Notes: a model not told the origin generated them from the sequence alone. A stretch of 64,000 nucleotides of DNA from Onchidella celtica (GCA_963931925.1 OZ007575.1:39266846-39330845); one strand, 5' to 3'. Counted from the first letter of the stretch, positions 25,384 through 38,755 are shown. Numbers and translations are program-made.

Positions 25384-25621
25384 TCTGGCTTTCTCGTTCT
25401 GTTTCAATCATCACTCATGAGAGTCCCAGATAAGAAATTAATGTCCTCTCGAAACAGCACCTCAGTATCGCACTTGAAATGTTGAAAGTACGTATGATTA
25501 GTCTCACCTCATCCGTGAATGGCTAATCGGCGCAGAGCATAATGTCATCACTCCAATCACATGGAAATTACAAATTCGTAAGTGAAGCCACGCCACCCGC
25601 CAGCGGCTTGACTTAAAATTA

Positions 25622-25729
25622 GGTTTCCATGTGTTCGGAAACGGAAACGGCAAACGAAATGTCAAAACCCATCAAGTAGTGAAATAGAAAGCTTGTATTC
25701 ATGTGTACGGAGATGCCATTTCCGTACAG
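25622..25729 (+). mobile_element. Dispersed inverted-end repeat family E, copy 1
   Basis: Contains TCGGAAACGGAAACGGCAAA, then a CAAGTAGTGAAATAGAAA block, then ATGTGTACGGAGATGCC. These blocks recur in the same order at about 41500-41675, though divergent. The ends carry inverted GTGTNCGGAAACGG-type motifs, suggesting a short foldback or MITE-like element. Confidence 0.55.
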
Positions 25730-25852
25730 GCCAATGCGTTTTCAATGCTACTTTTGGAATACATAAATATGTGAACAGGCACTTATGACCACACGCAAAT
25801 AAGCACAGTTTTTTGTTAATCTGTCAACTTGGAGAAAAAAACAAACATGTAA

Positions 25853-25922
25853 GGGATTCGAACCTACGTCCCCTGACAAACATGAAGAGGGTATTTTTAT
25901 CAACTCGCTCAACTGAGGTTCG
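25853..25922 (-). repeat. tRNA-like sequence (SINE head or tRNA pseudogene)
   Basis: On the minus strand, CCTCAGTTGAGCGAGTTGAT resembles a D arm with A box. About 35 bases later comes GTAGGTTCGAATCCCTTAC, with a perfect GGTTCGAATCC B box and weak T stem. The anticodon region does not fold into a proper 5-bp stem with a 7-base loop, so I favour a SINE head over a functional tRNA. Confidence 0.5.
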
Positions 25923-26200
25923 TCTTGTGTAGGACAATAATTATGGGTTAATTCTGATGAGCATGTTTTATTCTTTTTTTTTTTTACCTTTTGAAATTGC
26001 AGAAATATTTCGAGAATGTACCCATGTACAGGATTTTCCTTCTAAATTGTTGTTTTGTTATGTCCAGTTTTAAAAGTTTAGTAATTTCCTTAGAACAGCA
26101 AATTGGTGCGTCTCCCGGACTAGCCCAGGGAATGTGTTTAGGTCTTTACTTTAGGAGGTTCGCTGCCCTTGGCATTTACACGGCAGGGATTAGTTTTTCA

Positions 26201-26452
26201 GAATTTTTGCCCGTGCAGTGGCCTGTTCGGCCTGCTCTTCACGATTTCCAACTGCCAAGGTATCTTTAACGTGCACACGGGACCTCCGAATTTTTCGTCC
26301 TTATCCGAGGAGACTAGGTGCTCGAGCCTACCTACAGGGACAGAAAAATACGAGAAAAATCCCCAAATCCCAACATGTTTGCACCAACCGTGATTTGAAC
26401 CCACTACCCTCGGCATGAGAGGCGAGCACCTTGCCTCCAGACCACAGTGTCC
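26201..26452 (-). mobile_element. tRNA-headed SINE-like family B, copy 2
   Basis: Same body as copy 1 (GGCCTGCTCTTCACGATTTC, AACTGCCAAGGTATCTTTAA, CTTATCCGAGGAGACTAGGT). On the minus strand the promoter is TGGTCTGGAGG (A box) and GTGGGTTCAAATCAC (B box). It is a more complete left part than copy 1. Confidence 0.87.
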
Positions 26453-27067
26453 ATCGGGAAAGACTAGAGCAGGGAAAGACTCAAGTTTGAATTTTGTACT
26501 TTTGCAGCCTATTTTGTGTACAACAGCAAAGAACTCTCTGAACTGACTCCTCTTTATGGCTTTTGTCGAGGAATGAAACTATGTCGGACTGTTCACTCTA
26601 TTATTTCTACGGCGTACTGTTTCATTATTTCCACAGATTGCGAGTTATAGGGCCAGCAGTAACCGAGATTATTTTGGAATAGTATTTTCTTTCCGGGCGT
26701 GGTTCGTATTTTGTATTTAAAAAATACACAACAACTAGTAATAATAATAAATTAAAGCTTTTACTCTGCAAGGTTGGGCGGTTGGCGACTCAAGCGAATT
26801 GTACGATAATGCAGCCTATCTTGTATCACGTCATAAACCATCTTTTTTGGCTTGCGTTTTTTGGTCAAGCAGTTGTCAAATTCCACGGCCTATCTTGCAG
26901 GTTGTGTTTTGTTGATACTCTCTTAGGCTAATGTTACACAAGAAAGCTCGAGGTGAAAGTTGAGAGAATCGTAGGCCTTAAGCGCGACGTAATTTCGTTC
27001 ATAACAATATATTAAAAATTTAAAGTTATAGTTCGAAGAAAGCATGTCGATACGATAGATTTTAAAA

Positions 27068-27069
<2 letters not shown>

Positions 27070-27156
<87 letters not shown>

Positions 27157-27157
27157 T
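27070..27157. repeat. (GA)n microsatellite
   Basis: About 88 bp of almost pure GA. Confidence 0.96.
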
Positions 27158-27650
27158 TCTTATTTTGACAACGTAAGACAAATCCCAGAATAAACAAATG
27201 CAAACACGCCAGTGCAGTTCACATGGCACAGATACGCTATTTTAGCACAGACGACGAGGATGAGTTTAGTCCATCATTATTGTTGCACTAGGTAACGTAA
27301 CACTAACATTCCATCACTCCAAGTGTATTAAACAACTGGAAGCTGTTCAGTATAGATGTAGAAAATAATACCCTGCCTGAAAATATACAGGCTAGAAAAC
27401 AAAAATGAATTGCGAAGAGCTTTTATGAAATGATAATCATAGAAGAATATCCTTTTATATGTACCGGCCAGTTTATCTGTATTTTCCCTGACACTGGGGA
27501 CAGAAGGTGGGCAGGTACTGAATTTCGAGTGGTATAAACATTTCAAAGCTACTGTCTAATTCTCTTGAGTCACAATATTTTTGTCGCTTTCAACCTCCCT
27601 GGTGTCAGCCATGAACACTGTTGTTGTTTTACACTGGATTGAACATCTTT

Positions 27651-27892
27651 CGCGGCCTTAGATCTTGTTTGTTCCAGCTCTACTGTTTGCACATGTGAGA
27701 AAACCGGCGTTAAACGTTTGCGGCTTTAGTATTATGATAAGGCGTTAGAATAAATCGGAACTGTGAAACAGTTCATTTTCAACAAGTGTCAAATTGTGGA
27801 TTTGTTATACCTCTTCTACATACTAAAAGATCTCCAGTTTTTTTGTTTTTTTTTTCAGAAATGGAGATAGAACAAACAAGAACTGAGGTGGC
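27651..27892 (-). mobile_element. MITE-like family A, copy 6
   Basis: Left CGCGGCCTTAGATCTTGTTT, right GAACAAACAAGAACTGAGGT. Reverse orientation. There is a small internal deletion where other copies have the GCACTTATCAAGCTG-complementary segment, and an expanded T run near the right end. Confidence 0.9.
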
Positions 27893-27939
27893 CCTTTGTT
27901 AAATTAAGGCAGAAGGAATCTTATTATAAAAAAAAAATT

Positions 27940-28361
27940 GTGGCGGGAGTAATGCATTGTGGTGCAATTTCGCCCTTTTTTTTGCTCGACTCTACAGCCT
28001 AAGTGACAGTTTCAAAAATTATAAAACTAATTTTCTTAAGTGTCAACGAATCCAGTCCAATCGCTTTTGTATTTACCGATAGTATTGATTCAAGTTTCAG
28101 GTATTTTGAAATAAAAGTTGTAAAAATGCAAAATACAATGATCTTTGTTTTGGCTCCCTGTAGGAAGCCCACCGCACCAGAAACGATGTATTAATATGCG
28201 TTCAGTTCGGTGGGGGCAATTTCCCTACTAAAAATGAGTGCGCTCTGGTGCGCATGAAATCTGTAGTAAGTCTGTAGAATATGGGAAGTTTTTTAGGGCA
28301 AAAAGAGAGAGAGAGATGGGTTCACAGGTTTATCCTGGCTAATGCCGGGAACTTCATCTAG
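27940..28361 (+). repeat. Dispersed repeat family D, copy 1
   Basis: Shares with 33830-34376, in the same order and orientation, CATTGTGGTGCAAT, TTTTCTTAAGTGTCAAC, GATCTTTGTTTTGGCTCCCT, a short GA array, and the end ATGCCGGGAACTTCATCTAG. The right boundary is sharp in both copies immediately after CATCTAG. No known family recognised and no coding frame shared by both copies. Confidence 0.85.
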
Positions 28362-29947
28362 TCGATAAAAAGCAAATAGTTTTGAATGAGCTATTTTTGA
28401 CTTTTTGTTATTTCGTTACCTCAGTGAAGATTTTAGCATTACTTTTATCTTCCTGCCACATGCACGCAATTTAATACATACACGAGTAAAGTACAGGACA
28501 AGAGCAGGCTGGCTAGACTGCCCAGTGTCCATGATCTGAATTCCCCGACGAAGCCCTGTAGAGCAAAGAGCAAGGGGTGTCTGAAGTCTGTAAGGTTACT
28601 CAGAGCTAGCTATCTCTGCCGCAGCTTGTCTGTCAGGCAAAGAAATGGACGCGGGGAGAAGGTGGGAATATGTTTGATGACTGGTAACTGCATATCGGAG
28701 TAGGTCGCTTTACTTACCACGTCATCAGTATGTCATTACAAGCCTGGGTGCGCACTTGATCGATTTTGATCGGCAGACTAATTGAATGGTGACGTCACGG
28801 CACAGTGTTTTAGTGAGATCCAATCCAAATGACTGGCTGGTGCACGAAGTCTCATCGAAACTGATTTTTCTGACCTCACCATCCAGCAAGACGGGCCGAT
28901 CCACAGACTAATAAATTAAACAGACTGGATGATCCCATTGTGTGACGTCACAAAACAGCGAAAGGTCATGAACCATTCGCCACATTAGATTTACGGTTGC
29001 GACCGACGCTTCAGCACAGTTACAATGCAGCGGTCGTTAAAAGTCCAGACGGTCATAATTTATAACAATAAAAAAAAGGCAGCTGTAGACAATAAAATGA
29101 AAGGATAGGCAAGACAATGCATTATCAATACATGTACAACCAATCTTGACAAATAAAAAGAAATTTCTAATGCAGATAGAACTAAAATCGGAATTTCCCG
29201 AGCGGCGGCCACGTTGGTTATGCGGCCGCATCTCATTAACTTCCGTAAAAAACGACACAGCCCGAAGCTTGTGTTTCCAGTCTGGTTATTTATTAGTCTG
29301 TGGGCCGATCAGAATCAAGACGGCCCTATCATACCAAGTCCGGTCAGACAATGTCAGCTTCTGCCATTATTTTTTGGGTATACATTTTGCTGAGAGAATC
29401 TGACTGTATGTAACAGGGCTCAGTGTGATACCTCCTCAACTCTTTCCCGTCCTTCAATCCTTCTCAGACATTTGATCTTTTCGCGAGTGACTTTCGTTGT
29501 CATATCATCAATGTCTTGTCAGGAGAAAAATTAGGTATGAACCGATCAGTCTGTCATGGAATTCGAACTATAAGACAATGGATTGTATTCTGACATTGTA
29601 CTTGAACAGTGTAATATACACAAACCCAAAACAAGAAGTCTCTTTTGTTATTTGTAGCCCGGAATTTTCTTTAGTCATGCAGCGTTTTGTGTGTTTGAGT
29701 TGTGGCGGTGACAATACTTAGATGATTGTGTAATAGCTGGGGTACAAAACGCTTGTCGGATACATGATTTAATTGTCCCGAATGTGAGAAGCATAAATTT
29801 TTGTTTGTATGTCAAATTTATAGTCTGTTAGAAACCAACCGCATTTATTTTAAAATAAATCTGATAAAAAATATTCATAGTAGTTGTGCTTTCAATTAGC
29901 TAATCAGTAATGATAATTATATGTAGTAGACTCCTAGCCTTGTGATA
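28362..29947. other. Mostly unique sequence, possible regulatory DNA
   Basis: About 28500-29030 is less AT-rich than its surroundings and free of simple repeats. It has several TGACGTCA-like sites (GGTGACGTCACGG near 28788 and TGTGACGTCACAAA near 28941) that resemble CREB/ATF half or full sites. No coding frame recognised. Confidence 0.35.
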
Positions 29948-29948
29948 G

Positions 29949-30116
<168 letters not shown>

Positions 30117-30229
30117 TCAGCCTGCATGTTCATTATATGTTCATCTCTCACCGTCTGTTTATATGTCTGTCTGTCTATTATCTTTTATCTGTCAGTCTGT
30201 TTATCTGTCTATCAGCTGTTTACCTATCA

Positions 30230-32405
30230 TCAATCACTACACAAGTAAAATATTCATTTCCATCCAGTTCCATTACGTGTGACTGAGACACACAAAAAAT
30301 ATTAGAATCGCCAGAAACACATCTGGAAAGATGTTGCTCATGGTCAGTGTTGGCTCAGACCAGACCCCTTGTCAGATCAAGATGAATTTTCTGGGCCAGT
30401 GAGACGGTGAGCAGGTTATACACGGCTGTTACTCATGCCTGGGTGTGCAGTTACTGGGCCGTGACTTGATCTGTCTGCTGAGGGCAGCAAGGGTGATGAT
30501 CTCTCGCTTGACCGTCAAGACGGCGCCCTTGGTCTGGCCGGCTAATATTGACATCACTTAGTGAACTCTTTCATAGTCCGCAAAAAGTAATGGACAAGTT
30601 AAAAAGTCCCTGAAAAACAGACCCTCTCACCATCTTGATTGATCTTTCTCATTTTGTACCGTCATTAGATTTTGGTCGATATGTATTGAACATAATTTAC
30701 GTTGTCTTACTTATTCCTGGCATTATTTGACAAGGTTCCATCTCCAATTTTTGGCTGATCCGAGTTACACACTCCACACTCCACTACTTCTACAGGTCTT
30801 CTCCATTGTATGTCAAAGTATTAAGCGGAGTCGGTGTGTAATTTGTAAGTATTACTAAAAAAAAAATAATTAAAAATCAATATTTAAAAGTCTTTAGCCT
30901 AATTATGAAACTTCAATCGTCAATTTCTCAAAAGTTGGCGGAAGGGAGTTGGAACCTTGCTATTCTATGGGGACGATTTGTGTGGTTTACTGGGCTCTAA
31001 CAAGTGGTACTAGAGAGAGTGTGATAATTATTCATTTGCTGATAGATTTGCACGACTTTATCTGGCCGATCTCCATGAGCAAGCTTTATGAAGCCCTATT
31101 TTCATAAAATTCTGGACGGCCTAAGATACTGACTAGCCATTCTCCCCCACTCCCATCTCTTGCTGGCGGTTCTCAGCTTACGACGGTAATGATCCTGGTG
31201 AAACCCTATGAGCGTGGACAGCCGAGGTATGAGGACGGCTTCACTCATCCGTGCTGTGCTCTCCTTGATACCCACCCACTTGTCTACTGACGCCGAACAA
31301 ACCTTGCATTCCACAGCGTCTATCCTATCTCAGCTAAAACTACAATTTATTTGTAGGGGAAATTCGTGTACGAAAGCACGCACATTAGCACATGTTAGAA
31401 TGAGATGGCCATTCTACGTATAATCCATTATAGTCATATTATAAAGAAAGTAAGGCCTCTAATCACGAAAGGCCTTTTGGCCGCTGAGCCTTAAATTCTA
31501 TAAAATATCATGTTATGCATAGCAAGACGTAAAGTTGTAAGTGGGCATATTTTAAAAGATCTTGAAGTTTGCCATATATTTAATACTTTTCGTTGAATTT
31601 GAGCCACAACTGATTTGAACAGAAGAAAGTGTTCCGGCATATTGAGCCGGATAAAAAAAGGAGACACATTTTCTTTGAGTAGAATTAAAAAGTATGGCAG
31701 GAAATTTCGTTCTGCGCCTCAATTTACACATTTGTGATCGAATCTCAACTTTAAACATCACATCTGTGTTTTCCCCGAGTCAACGGGCCAACAAGTGATT
31801 ATAATACACGAAATTTCCAATTACGCATCATTACAATGACGGTCTGTGACCTCATCTTATTTTTCATGGAAAAACTGAGAAATTTCTCTGAGTGTATCAA
31901 AATTCTGTTGAAACTAACACCCATGTCCATGTCCGTTAAACTAGTCTTATTTCCCCCAGAAACAGTGATGTCAGAGTTCCAGTGAACTGTCGACGCCTCA
32001 GAGATGAATGAATAAATGTATAAGTGAGAACATGTTCTAATTATGATGTCCTGGTCCCTATGGAGATAGGATTACTTCCTGTCACGAATAGGTTTACAAT
32101 GTACTAGATGTCACGTTTCTGTATCTGATTGATTATGTCATCTAACACAGAGGGATACCTCATTAGAGCAATAACGTGAACATTTGGCAATAAAATTAAT
32201 ATCAGATTCATTTTATAGTTACTCAGCGTCTGATTGAATGTGTCATCGCCGTCCATGATATCGCTGGAATTCTTGTCTCTGCTGGTGCAGATGATTGTAC
32301 CTATAAAAACTGTGATATTTTTTATAATACAATTATAGTTTGCATCAGTATCTTTTGTTTCTTTCAGAAATACATTATTTTTACTGCATATCTGAATAAT
32401 CATGT
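30230..32405. other. Sequence with no gene or repeat family recognised
   Basis: Includes moderately GC-richer, repeat-poor blocks at about 30300-30560 and 31100-31430. Frames of 60-100 codons lack recognisable motifs. Confidence 0.5.
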
Positions 32406-32406
32406 A

Positions 32407-32659
32407 GCGACACCTCAGTTCTTGATCTTGTTTGTTCTAATTCCACTTTTTGCACATGTGAGAAATTCGTCGTTCAATGTTTGCGGTTTTAATATTATGA
32501 CAAGGAGTTCGAATAAATCGGAACTGTGAAGCCGCTTGACAAGCGCCATAACGCATTTTAAACAAGTGTCACAGTGTGCATTTGTTATACCTCTTCTATA
32601 CACCAACATCTCCAGTTTTTCAGAAAATGGAGATAGCAAAACAAGAATTAAGATCGCGA
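32407..32659 (-). mobile_element. MITE-like family A, copy 7
   Basis: Left AGCGACACCTCAGTTCTTG with an eight-base partial duplication (ATCTTGTT) after it, right AACAAGAATTAAGATCGCGA. The core ACAAGTGTCACAGTGTGCAT is complete. Reverse orientation. Confidence 0.9.
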
Positions 32660-33829
32660 TAGCTGCAATTTGATTTTTTATGCGTGTGCTTGTACTTTCT
32701 GGGCCAGTGAGACGTTGTAAACGTATACATAATTATGCATTTTATCTGCCTCTTTCATTTTGTCTTGATCTAACCGTTCTAATACAATAGACCGTGAGTG
32801 TAGAGAGCACTGGAAGTGGAGACAAGCAAGAGTCCCTCCCCCTTGCCCCGCCCCTGACCACGCCCCCCTCTATAATGAGTCATATGGTAACAGTACCACC
32901 TTGTGTATAATATGGGTGGTTTCTAAAGCCGACCGTTTACCCTTCATGACGCATTATGTGGATACTTTAAACTCTGTCACAACACGTGTGTTCAACATGG
33001 GCTCAAGGCTGCCATGGGAGACTTCATTGTTTTATTTTTACGCCATTAAAACCACAACAATGAAGCTCGAGGGATCCCGGGGTTTTGGGTAGGAACAAGG
33101 GCAGATTATGATTAATATCGTGTGCTGTCTCATAGCATGAACGTACAGACAGTTTGTAGGCACTTCCAGACAGTACCGCGATTGCCAGAGAAACAATAAA
33201 TTTAAGGGTGGTTTAATGCACCAAGGGCTGACAGATTAGAAAAAACAAAACAATAACAACAGAAAAGTAACAGTAAGGCCTAGTTAAAAAATTGAAACCT
33301 AAGCAAAACAAAAAAATCAACAACAGTACAAAGCTAAACGTGTCAAAAATCCTGTTTGCCACAAATTAAAGAGGTTCAATATTTCCTTTCACTTGAAAAA
33401 AAAGTTCAAAGTAAACATAAAACAAAATAAAAAAAAGTATTTATACACAAAGCTTTTGGTGGTCAGATTAAAAAGAAACCAAATCTCAAAACTAGAAAAC
33501 AGTTCCTTATGAATATGAAAAAAAATTAAAAAAAATCCACGTGCCTCGGCTCTGGAGTCTTATTTCACACATTTAAGGAATGTGAGTCACAGTGAAAATC
33601 AACTTTCTGCTTGTTACCCAATTTAACATGTTGAGCGGCATGTGATGCTCCACTGCCAGTATGAGTGAAAGTTGTTTGGAAATTAGGAGAAACCATAGAC
33701 TTATGTGACTTTAAGTGAAACCAACATATCCCCCCCCCCCCCCCCCCCCCATTTTTTTTCTTCCCAAAATAGCTTCCTCGCCAATCGGGTGTTGAGAGGA
33801 TAATTATTATCTTACTTTTAAAAATAAAA
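32660..33829. other. Intronic sequence with a GC-box cluster and a poly-C run
   Basis: 32835-32873 has CCTTGCCCCGCCCC and ACCACGCCCCCC, which resemble KLF/Sp1 sites. 33730-33750 is an uninterrupted C run of about 20 bases followed by T. 33230-33540 is A-rich. No coding frame. Confidence 0.45.
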
Positions 33830-34197
33830 TAGTGGGACTATTTCATTGTGGTGCAATAATGGCCTTTTGGCTCGACGCGACTGCCTACATGACAGTTTCA
33901 AAAATTAGGAAATTAATTTTCTTAAGTGTCAACTAATTCAGCCTCATCACTTTTGTATCCACCGATGTGTATATTCAAGTTTCAGGTATTTCTAAATAAA
34001 AAGTTGTAAAAATGTAAAATACAATGATCTTTGTTTTGGCTCCCTGTAGTAAGCCCATCGTACGGGAAACGGATACTAACACACGTTCCCTTCCGTGCGC
34101 ACAATTTCCTTGTCAGAGATGAGTGCTCAGTGCTCCGGAGAGCGTGGAATCTATAGTAAGACTGTAAATATTGGAAGCTTTGTAGACCAATGAGAGA

Positions 34198-34279
<82 letters not shown>

Positions 34280-34282
34280 GAC

Positions 34283-34330
<48 letters not shown>

Positions 34331-34376
34331 GTGGGTTCACAGGTTTATCACGGATAATGCCGGGAACTTCATCTAG
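33830..34376 (+). repeat. Dispersed repeat family D, copy 2, with expanded GA array
   Basis: Same element as 27940-28361. Its internal GAGAGAGA stretch has expanded to about 135 bp (34190-34327), against under 15 bp in copy 1. It ends at the same ACTTCATCTAG boundary. Confidence 0.85.
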
Positions 34377-36480
34377 TTTTACAAATAAATACATGAAATT
34401 TCAAGGTATTGTTGTTGTCTAAGATGACCATTCAAATATCAGATACCCGGAGACAATAGCAGGCCTCTGTAATAAACTTATAGGATTGTCACTGTAGAAT
34501 CAGTGACTTGGCAGTGTCATACGCGAACTACATATTTGACGTTCAAAATAATTAATTAAAATATAAAAAGAGAGGAGTGCAGCTTTTGTGAGGTCAAGTA
34601 AAACAACCAACTTGCATGAGATCAGGTTATGAGAACTCGTGGAAAACTGTACCAAGGTCCTTCGATGCAAGACACTAGCAAGCGTTTGTCATGCTAGCCG
34701 TGAAATGAGTTTGAGATTTTCAGACAGACTTAATCATGGTACTGATCTGAGTAGGAGGTTAAGAGATTCAAGCACTGCCTATGAACTCCTGAAAATCAAA
34801 GCAGTTCTGTTGCGTTACCAAAAAAATACCACAAAAAAAACAAACTGGCGGGCAGAAGAGTCAAAATTAAAACATATTAATAGTCTCTTCGGGAGGTTGA
34901 AAGGACCGGTAATATCATTGACAGGCTATTCCGGGACAAATATCATTTAAAAAAACTTAACTTAGAATTCAGGGTGGACGCTGGGCTTTGACTGGAATTC
35001 AGATCTTTGCCATCCAAAGGTTTGTCTTGAATGTCAAGGCTTGAACTAGGCAAGGAAATCATGCAGAAAAACCTGTTTGCTGTTGACAATAAAGATAACG
35101 ATGACATCGGATAATTATGTTTACCAAGTAGATTAATCTACACTGATAATGGGAATAATATAATAATTTTGAGTCTTTTTGAGAGAATACAAATTGAGAT
35201 TTGGTTTTTCTTTCTTGCAGTGTACATTGTTGTGGATTAAGGGCTAAAGTGCAAGATGATTGCAATGCTGTTTGTATACTCATGAGACATTCTAATGGTT
35301 AAAAACTTCGGAATTTTTGGTACAAAACAAAAGGTCGTAATACGTTGTTCTGACAAAAAAAAAATCTGTTTGAATTCTCAGAACTGTCTTGATGCATTTT
35401 AATATGTTCTATCTTAAAAAGTCGTGAATGTGTCACATGACCGGCACGAGATGAAGCATCCAGCACCTGTAACACGGAGCACGGGCCATTCCAGTAATTA
35501 CATTCGTTTAACCCCGGAAGTGAAAGCTATCAAGAGCTTAATATGGTCGCCATCCAACCGTATTTGCCATGAAGATTTTAAAGAGGAACTGGCTCTCTGA
35601 CATAACAATAAGCGCATGGCAACTCTCTTTACCTGCGCTAAAACGACCGGCCGTTCTTTCTTCTCCCGTACCGTGGACCCGGCGAGGAGTTTTTCAAAAT
35701 AATGGCAAACGTCAACTTTTATGTGGCAATCCCGCGAAAACAGAGACGATTTATTGTCACTTGAGGCGAAACACTTGAAAATAAAGTAGGTAAGCAGCGT
35801 AAATCTGCCATTATGAAAAATGAGATGTTGCCATTGATTCAGGGTGAAATGCGAAAACGGTGCCTTGGTTCTTCCCTGTTCCCCCAATCCACGGTCTGCG
35901 TCATTTGCGCATTGTCTCCCTGTGCTGCACTTTGCTCGCAAAAATTTAAAATTTTATTTGCAAATGGAATATCTAACTGCTGGGTAAAAAATGTTTAAAG
36001 TCAGTTTCAAACGTTGACGTAAAAAAAACAGTTTGTCTATAGCCATAGCTTCGTTTACACAAGGCTGTAAATTAAGCTTTAACACAGAACATGCGCGCAC
36101 GTGTACATGTGCCTTCATATGCACGTGCGAGCTCGCGCATGCATATTATGCACACTTTTGTTTCAGGCTGACTCTGAACAAGTGTAAGTAGTGAATAGAT
36201 TAGATCTTAGACGAGCTGTGAATTGTAATAGATAAGTTAGATCGTGGGTGTGCGATAGACCAGTGTTTAATAGACCAGTCTGACAGTGGACTAACTTTAG
36301 ACCTGAGTACATTAGCTGAACAGAAGGGTTTGGGGGAGTGGGGGTTTGGTTATTGCTCTTTCAACTACCAGCTATGATGGTCATCACAGATTGCTACAAA
36401 ATTCCTCCGAACCAAAAACAATTGATCATGGGTACATAGGCCTACAGTTGGCCACACCACGCAAAACGTGATGTTGAGAA
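34377..36480. other. Repeat-poor intronic sequence, no gene supported
   Basis: 35440-35990 is repeat-free and less AT-rich, with overlapping open frames on both strands (147 codons minus, 69 plus) but no recognisable domain. 36090-36150 is a purine/pyrimidine-alternating block with two CACGTG E-boxes (36098-36103 and 36122-36127). Confidence 0.4.
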
Positions 36481-36486
36481 CGGGAG

Positions 36487-36488
<2 letters not shown>

Positions 36489-36536
<48 letters not shown>

Positions 36537-36540
36537 CCAG
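36489..36540. repeat. (GA)n microsatellite and G run
   Basis: GA array followed by a G-rich run at 36546-36568. Confidence 0.93.
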
Positions 36541-37194
36541 AGAGATTGGGGGGAGGGGGGGGGGGGCTAAGGTTGTGTCTCAATAACTAAGATTATGAAG
36601 GTGTAAAGGAACAGCATCAGTGATTTGCCTTCATTCACTTTGCAAATCCTACCATAAAAACATGACAATACTGAAGAAATATACAAAGAGCTAAAAAAAA
36701 AAAAAAGTGCAACTCACAACCATGTCTGGCTACTGAATCACACTACACTGACTTTGTGACGCACAGAAATTCACTGAGATCCACCACATCCACCCCTCCC
36801 CCAGCAGCCCCCCCCCACCCCCCCCCCCACACACACACACACATCTCCTACGTTTCAGTGCCCCAGCATGACCAGGACTTGGCACTGACAGCTTCCAAAT
36901 TATCCGCTTGCGCTGTTTAAAGCAGAAGAAATCGTTTTATCCTGATCTGTAGGCCAAAGTAACGAATGTCAGCAACCACGACTTGAAGGTATGGCCTTGT
37001 CGTTAGTATTGCAGGTACCCAGTACGAACAGAAGACAGCACTATGCACAAAGCCACGCGAGTATGCGCACCCTTACTGTCAGAGCTGGCAATGGCACACA
37101 GGGCTGACATGTAGTTAGGTTGTGCTAATATGTTTTATGTACACGAAATGTCATTTTATATTCATTTCTTTGATCATAAATTTTATGTGAAATT

Positions 37195-37283
37195 AATGTA
37201 ACATAATTATGTGACGCTCTGTGAGACCTCCTATAGGGCGCTATATAAATTCGTTATTATTATTATTGCTATTATTATTATTA
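37195..37283 (+). repeat. SINE 3' tail with (ATT)n end
   Basis: TATAGGGCGCTATATAAATTCG followed by ATTATTATT repeats is a common form of animal SINE/LINE 3' tail. The body upstream (from about 37130) is too decayed to define. Confidence 0.5.
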
Positions 37284-37857
37284 AGTAAATATACAGGCGT
37301 ATGCCCTGAAACTTAAATAATTTGTACGCCTATGTGAGCATTGTAAACAAGGAGATCAATCATTCTTCAAAGAGAAAATTCAGAATGTCTCAGTGACTTC
37401 TCCCCAGACATTATAAGTAGCAACATTTGAGCAAAATATACTGAAACCAAGTGCAGCTTTGGAAACAAGGTATTTCAATACGAATGATGATAAGCATTAG
37501 TAAATAATGAATGATTAACATTAGGTTGTGGTAATCTCCACTCCAGCGAGTCGTTCGCCAATACCAGACTTATTAATATTATGGTCTAATTACCATGAAT
37601 AGTAGGTCTGTTTAACTGACGTTGAACACATTTCAGTGCATTCGGCTAGTAGAAGTATTGAAGCCCTGAGTCAAACCTGTATTGCGTCGGTTTTGACTCA
37701 GACTTGAACTTACTTTGAATCAACCAGCAAGTCAAATTTATTTCACGTCTCACTAGTGAGCGAGGTCCGTTTAACTCCATAGTCCACAAAATGGAAACAA
37801 AATGGACTTGAGCTGGTGCGCTGTTAGGCCTTAGTTGTTTAGATAAGGCAGCATAAA

Positions 37858-38105
37858 TCGCGACTTCTTGTTTGTTGCAACTTCAGTTTGTGTACGGCTG
37901 AGAAATTCGACGTTTAACGCTTGCGGCTCCAGTATTATGATAAGGAGTGTTAATAAATGAAAGAATCGGAACTGTGAGACACTTTGATAATTGCCACAAC
38001 GCCTTTTCAATGTGTCTAGAGTGTGGATTTACTGTATTTCTTCTACATACTAAAATTATGTCCAGTTTCTCAGAAAGTGGAGACAGAACAAACAAGAACT
38101 AAGTC
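37858..38105 (-). mobile_element. MITE-like family A, copy 8
   Basis: Left TCGCGACTTCTTGTTTGTTG, right GAACAAACAAGAACTAAGTC. Reverse orientation. A ten-base insertion (ATGAAAGAAT) interrupts the AATAAATCGGAACTG core motif. Confidence 0.9.
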
Positions 38106-38678
38106 CTGGTAAATAATAAACAAAGCATAGCAGAACAGTTTCATTCACAAGAACTACTACACGGTATACTTAGAAACTCTGAGAGTGCGCATTACCAGCA
38201 GGTGCGGTTTGACATAACAAGGAATGAAAAAATAGCCAGTAAAGTGACAAGAAAAAAGATTAGCAGCACTAGTTGGGTCTAATTCAATTGTTGGCATGGA
38301 TTTTATGGATCACTTTAAGAAATATCATTTGCCTTATTTATAAAGACAATTTCTATAACTTTTATAATAATAAAATTTCTTATAATACATAACAGAATAA
38401 AGTAAGTGAATAAGGAGTAAACAAGTAACAAATGAAGAGTAAATTGCTTTCTCCAAAACAACCAAATTCCAGCCAATCATTATAATAGAGATAATTGAAG
38501 ACGAAGCTGGTGATATGGAAAACAACAAAACAAAACATGTTTTTCTTGAGATATAAAACCGCAACAGCTTTTTTTCAAAATTTGAAACGAGGGACTGATT
38601 TGTCCTTAAATACAAGGAGAGAGTAATCAATGTGCATTGAAATTTTTAATTATGCACATGAAAATAATTTCAAGTTTT

Positions 38679-38681
38679 CTC

Positions 38682-38752
<71 letters not shown>
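38679..38752. repeat. (TC)n microsatellite
   Basis: Almost pure TC repeat. Confidence 0.96.

Positions 38753-38755
<3 letters not shown>

Noticed and set aside
24874-25414. Long Ser/Leu-rich frames of 164-177 codons
   Set aside because: They are direct translations of GA/CT and GATA microsatellites.
25853-25922. Functional tRNA gene on the minus strand
   Set aside because: The B box is perfect but the anticodon arm and acceptor stem do not pair, so it is kept only as tRNA-like.
35498-35998. Overlapping frames on both strands in a GC-richer block
   Set aside because: No domain or splice structure recognised. It is more plausible as non-coding regulatory or unique DNA.
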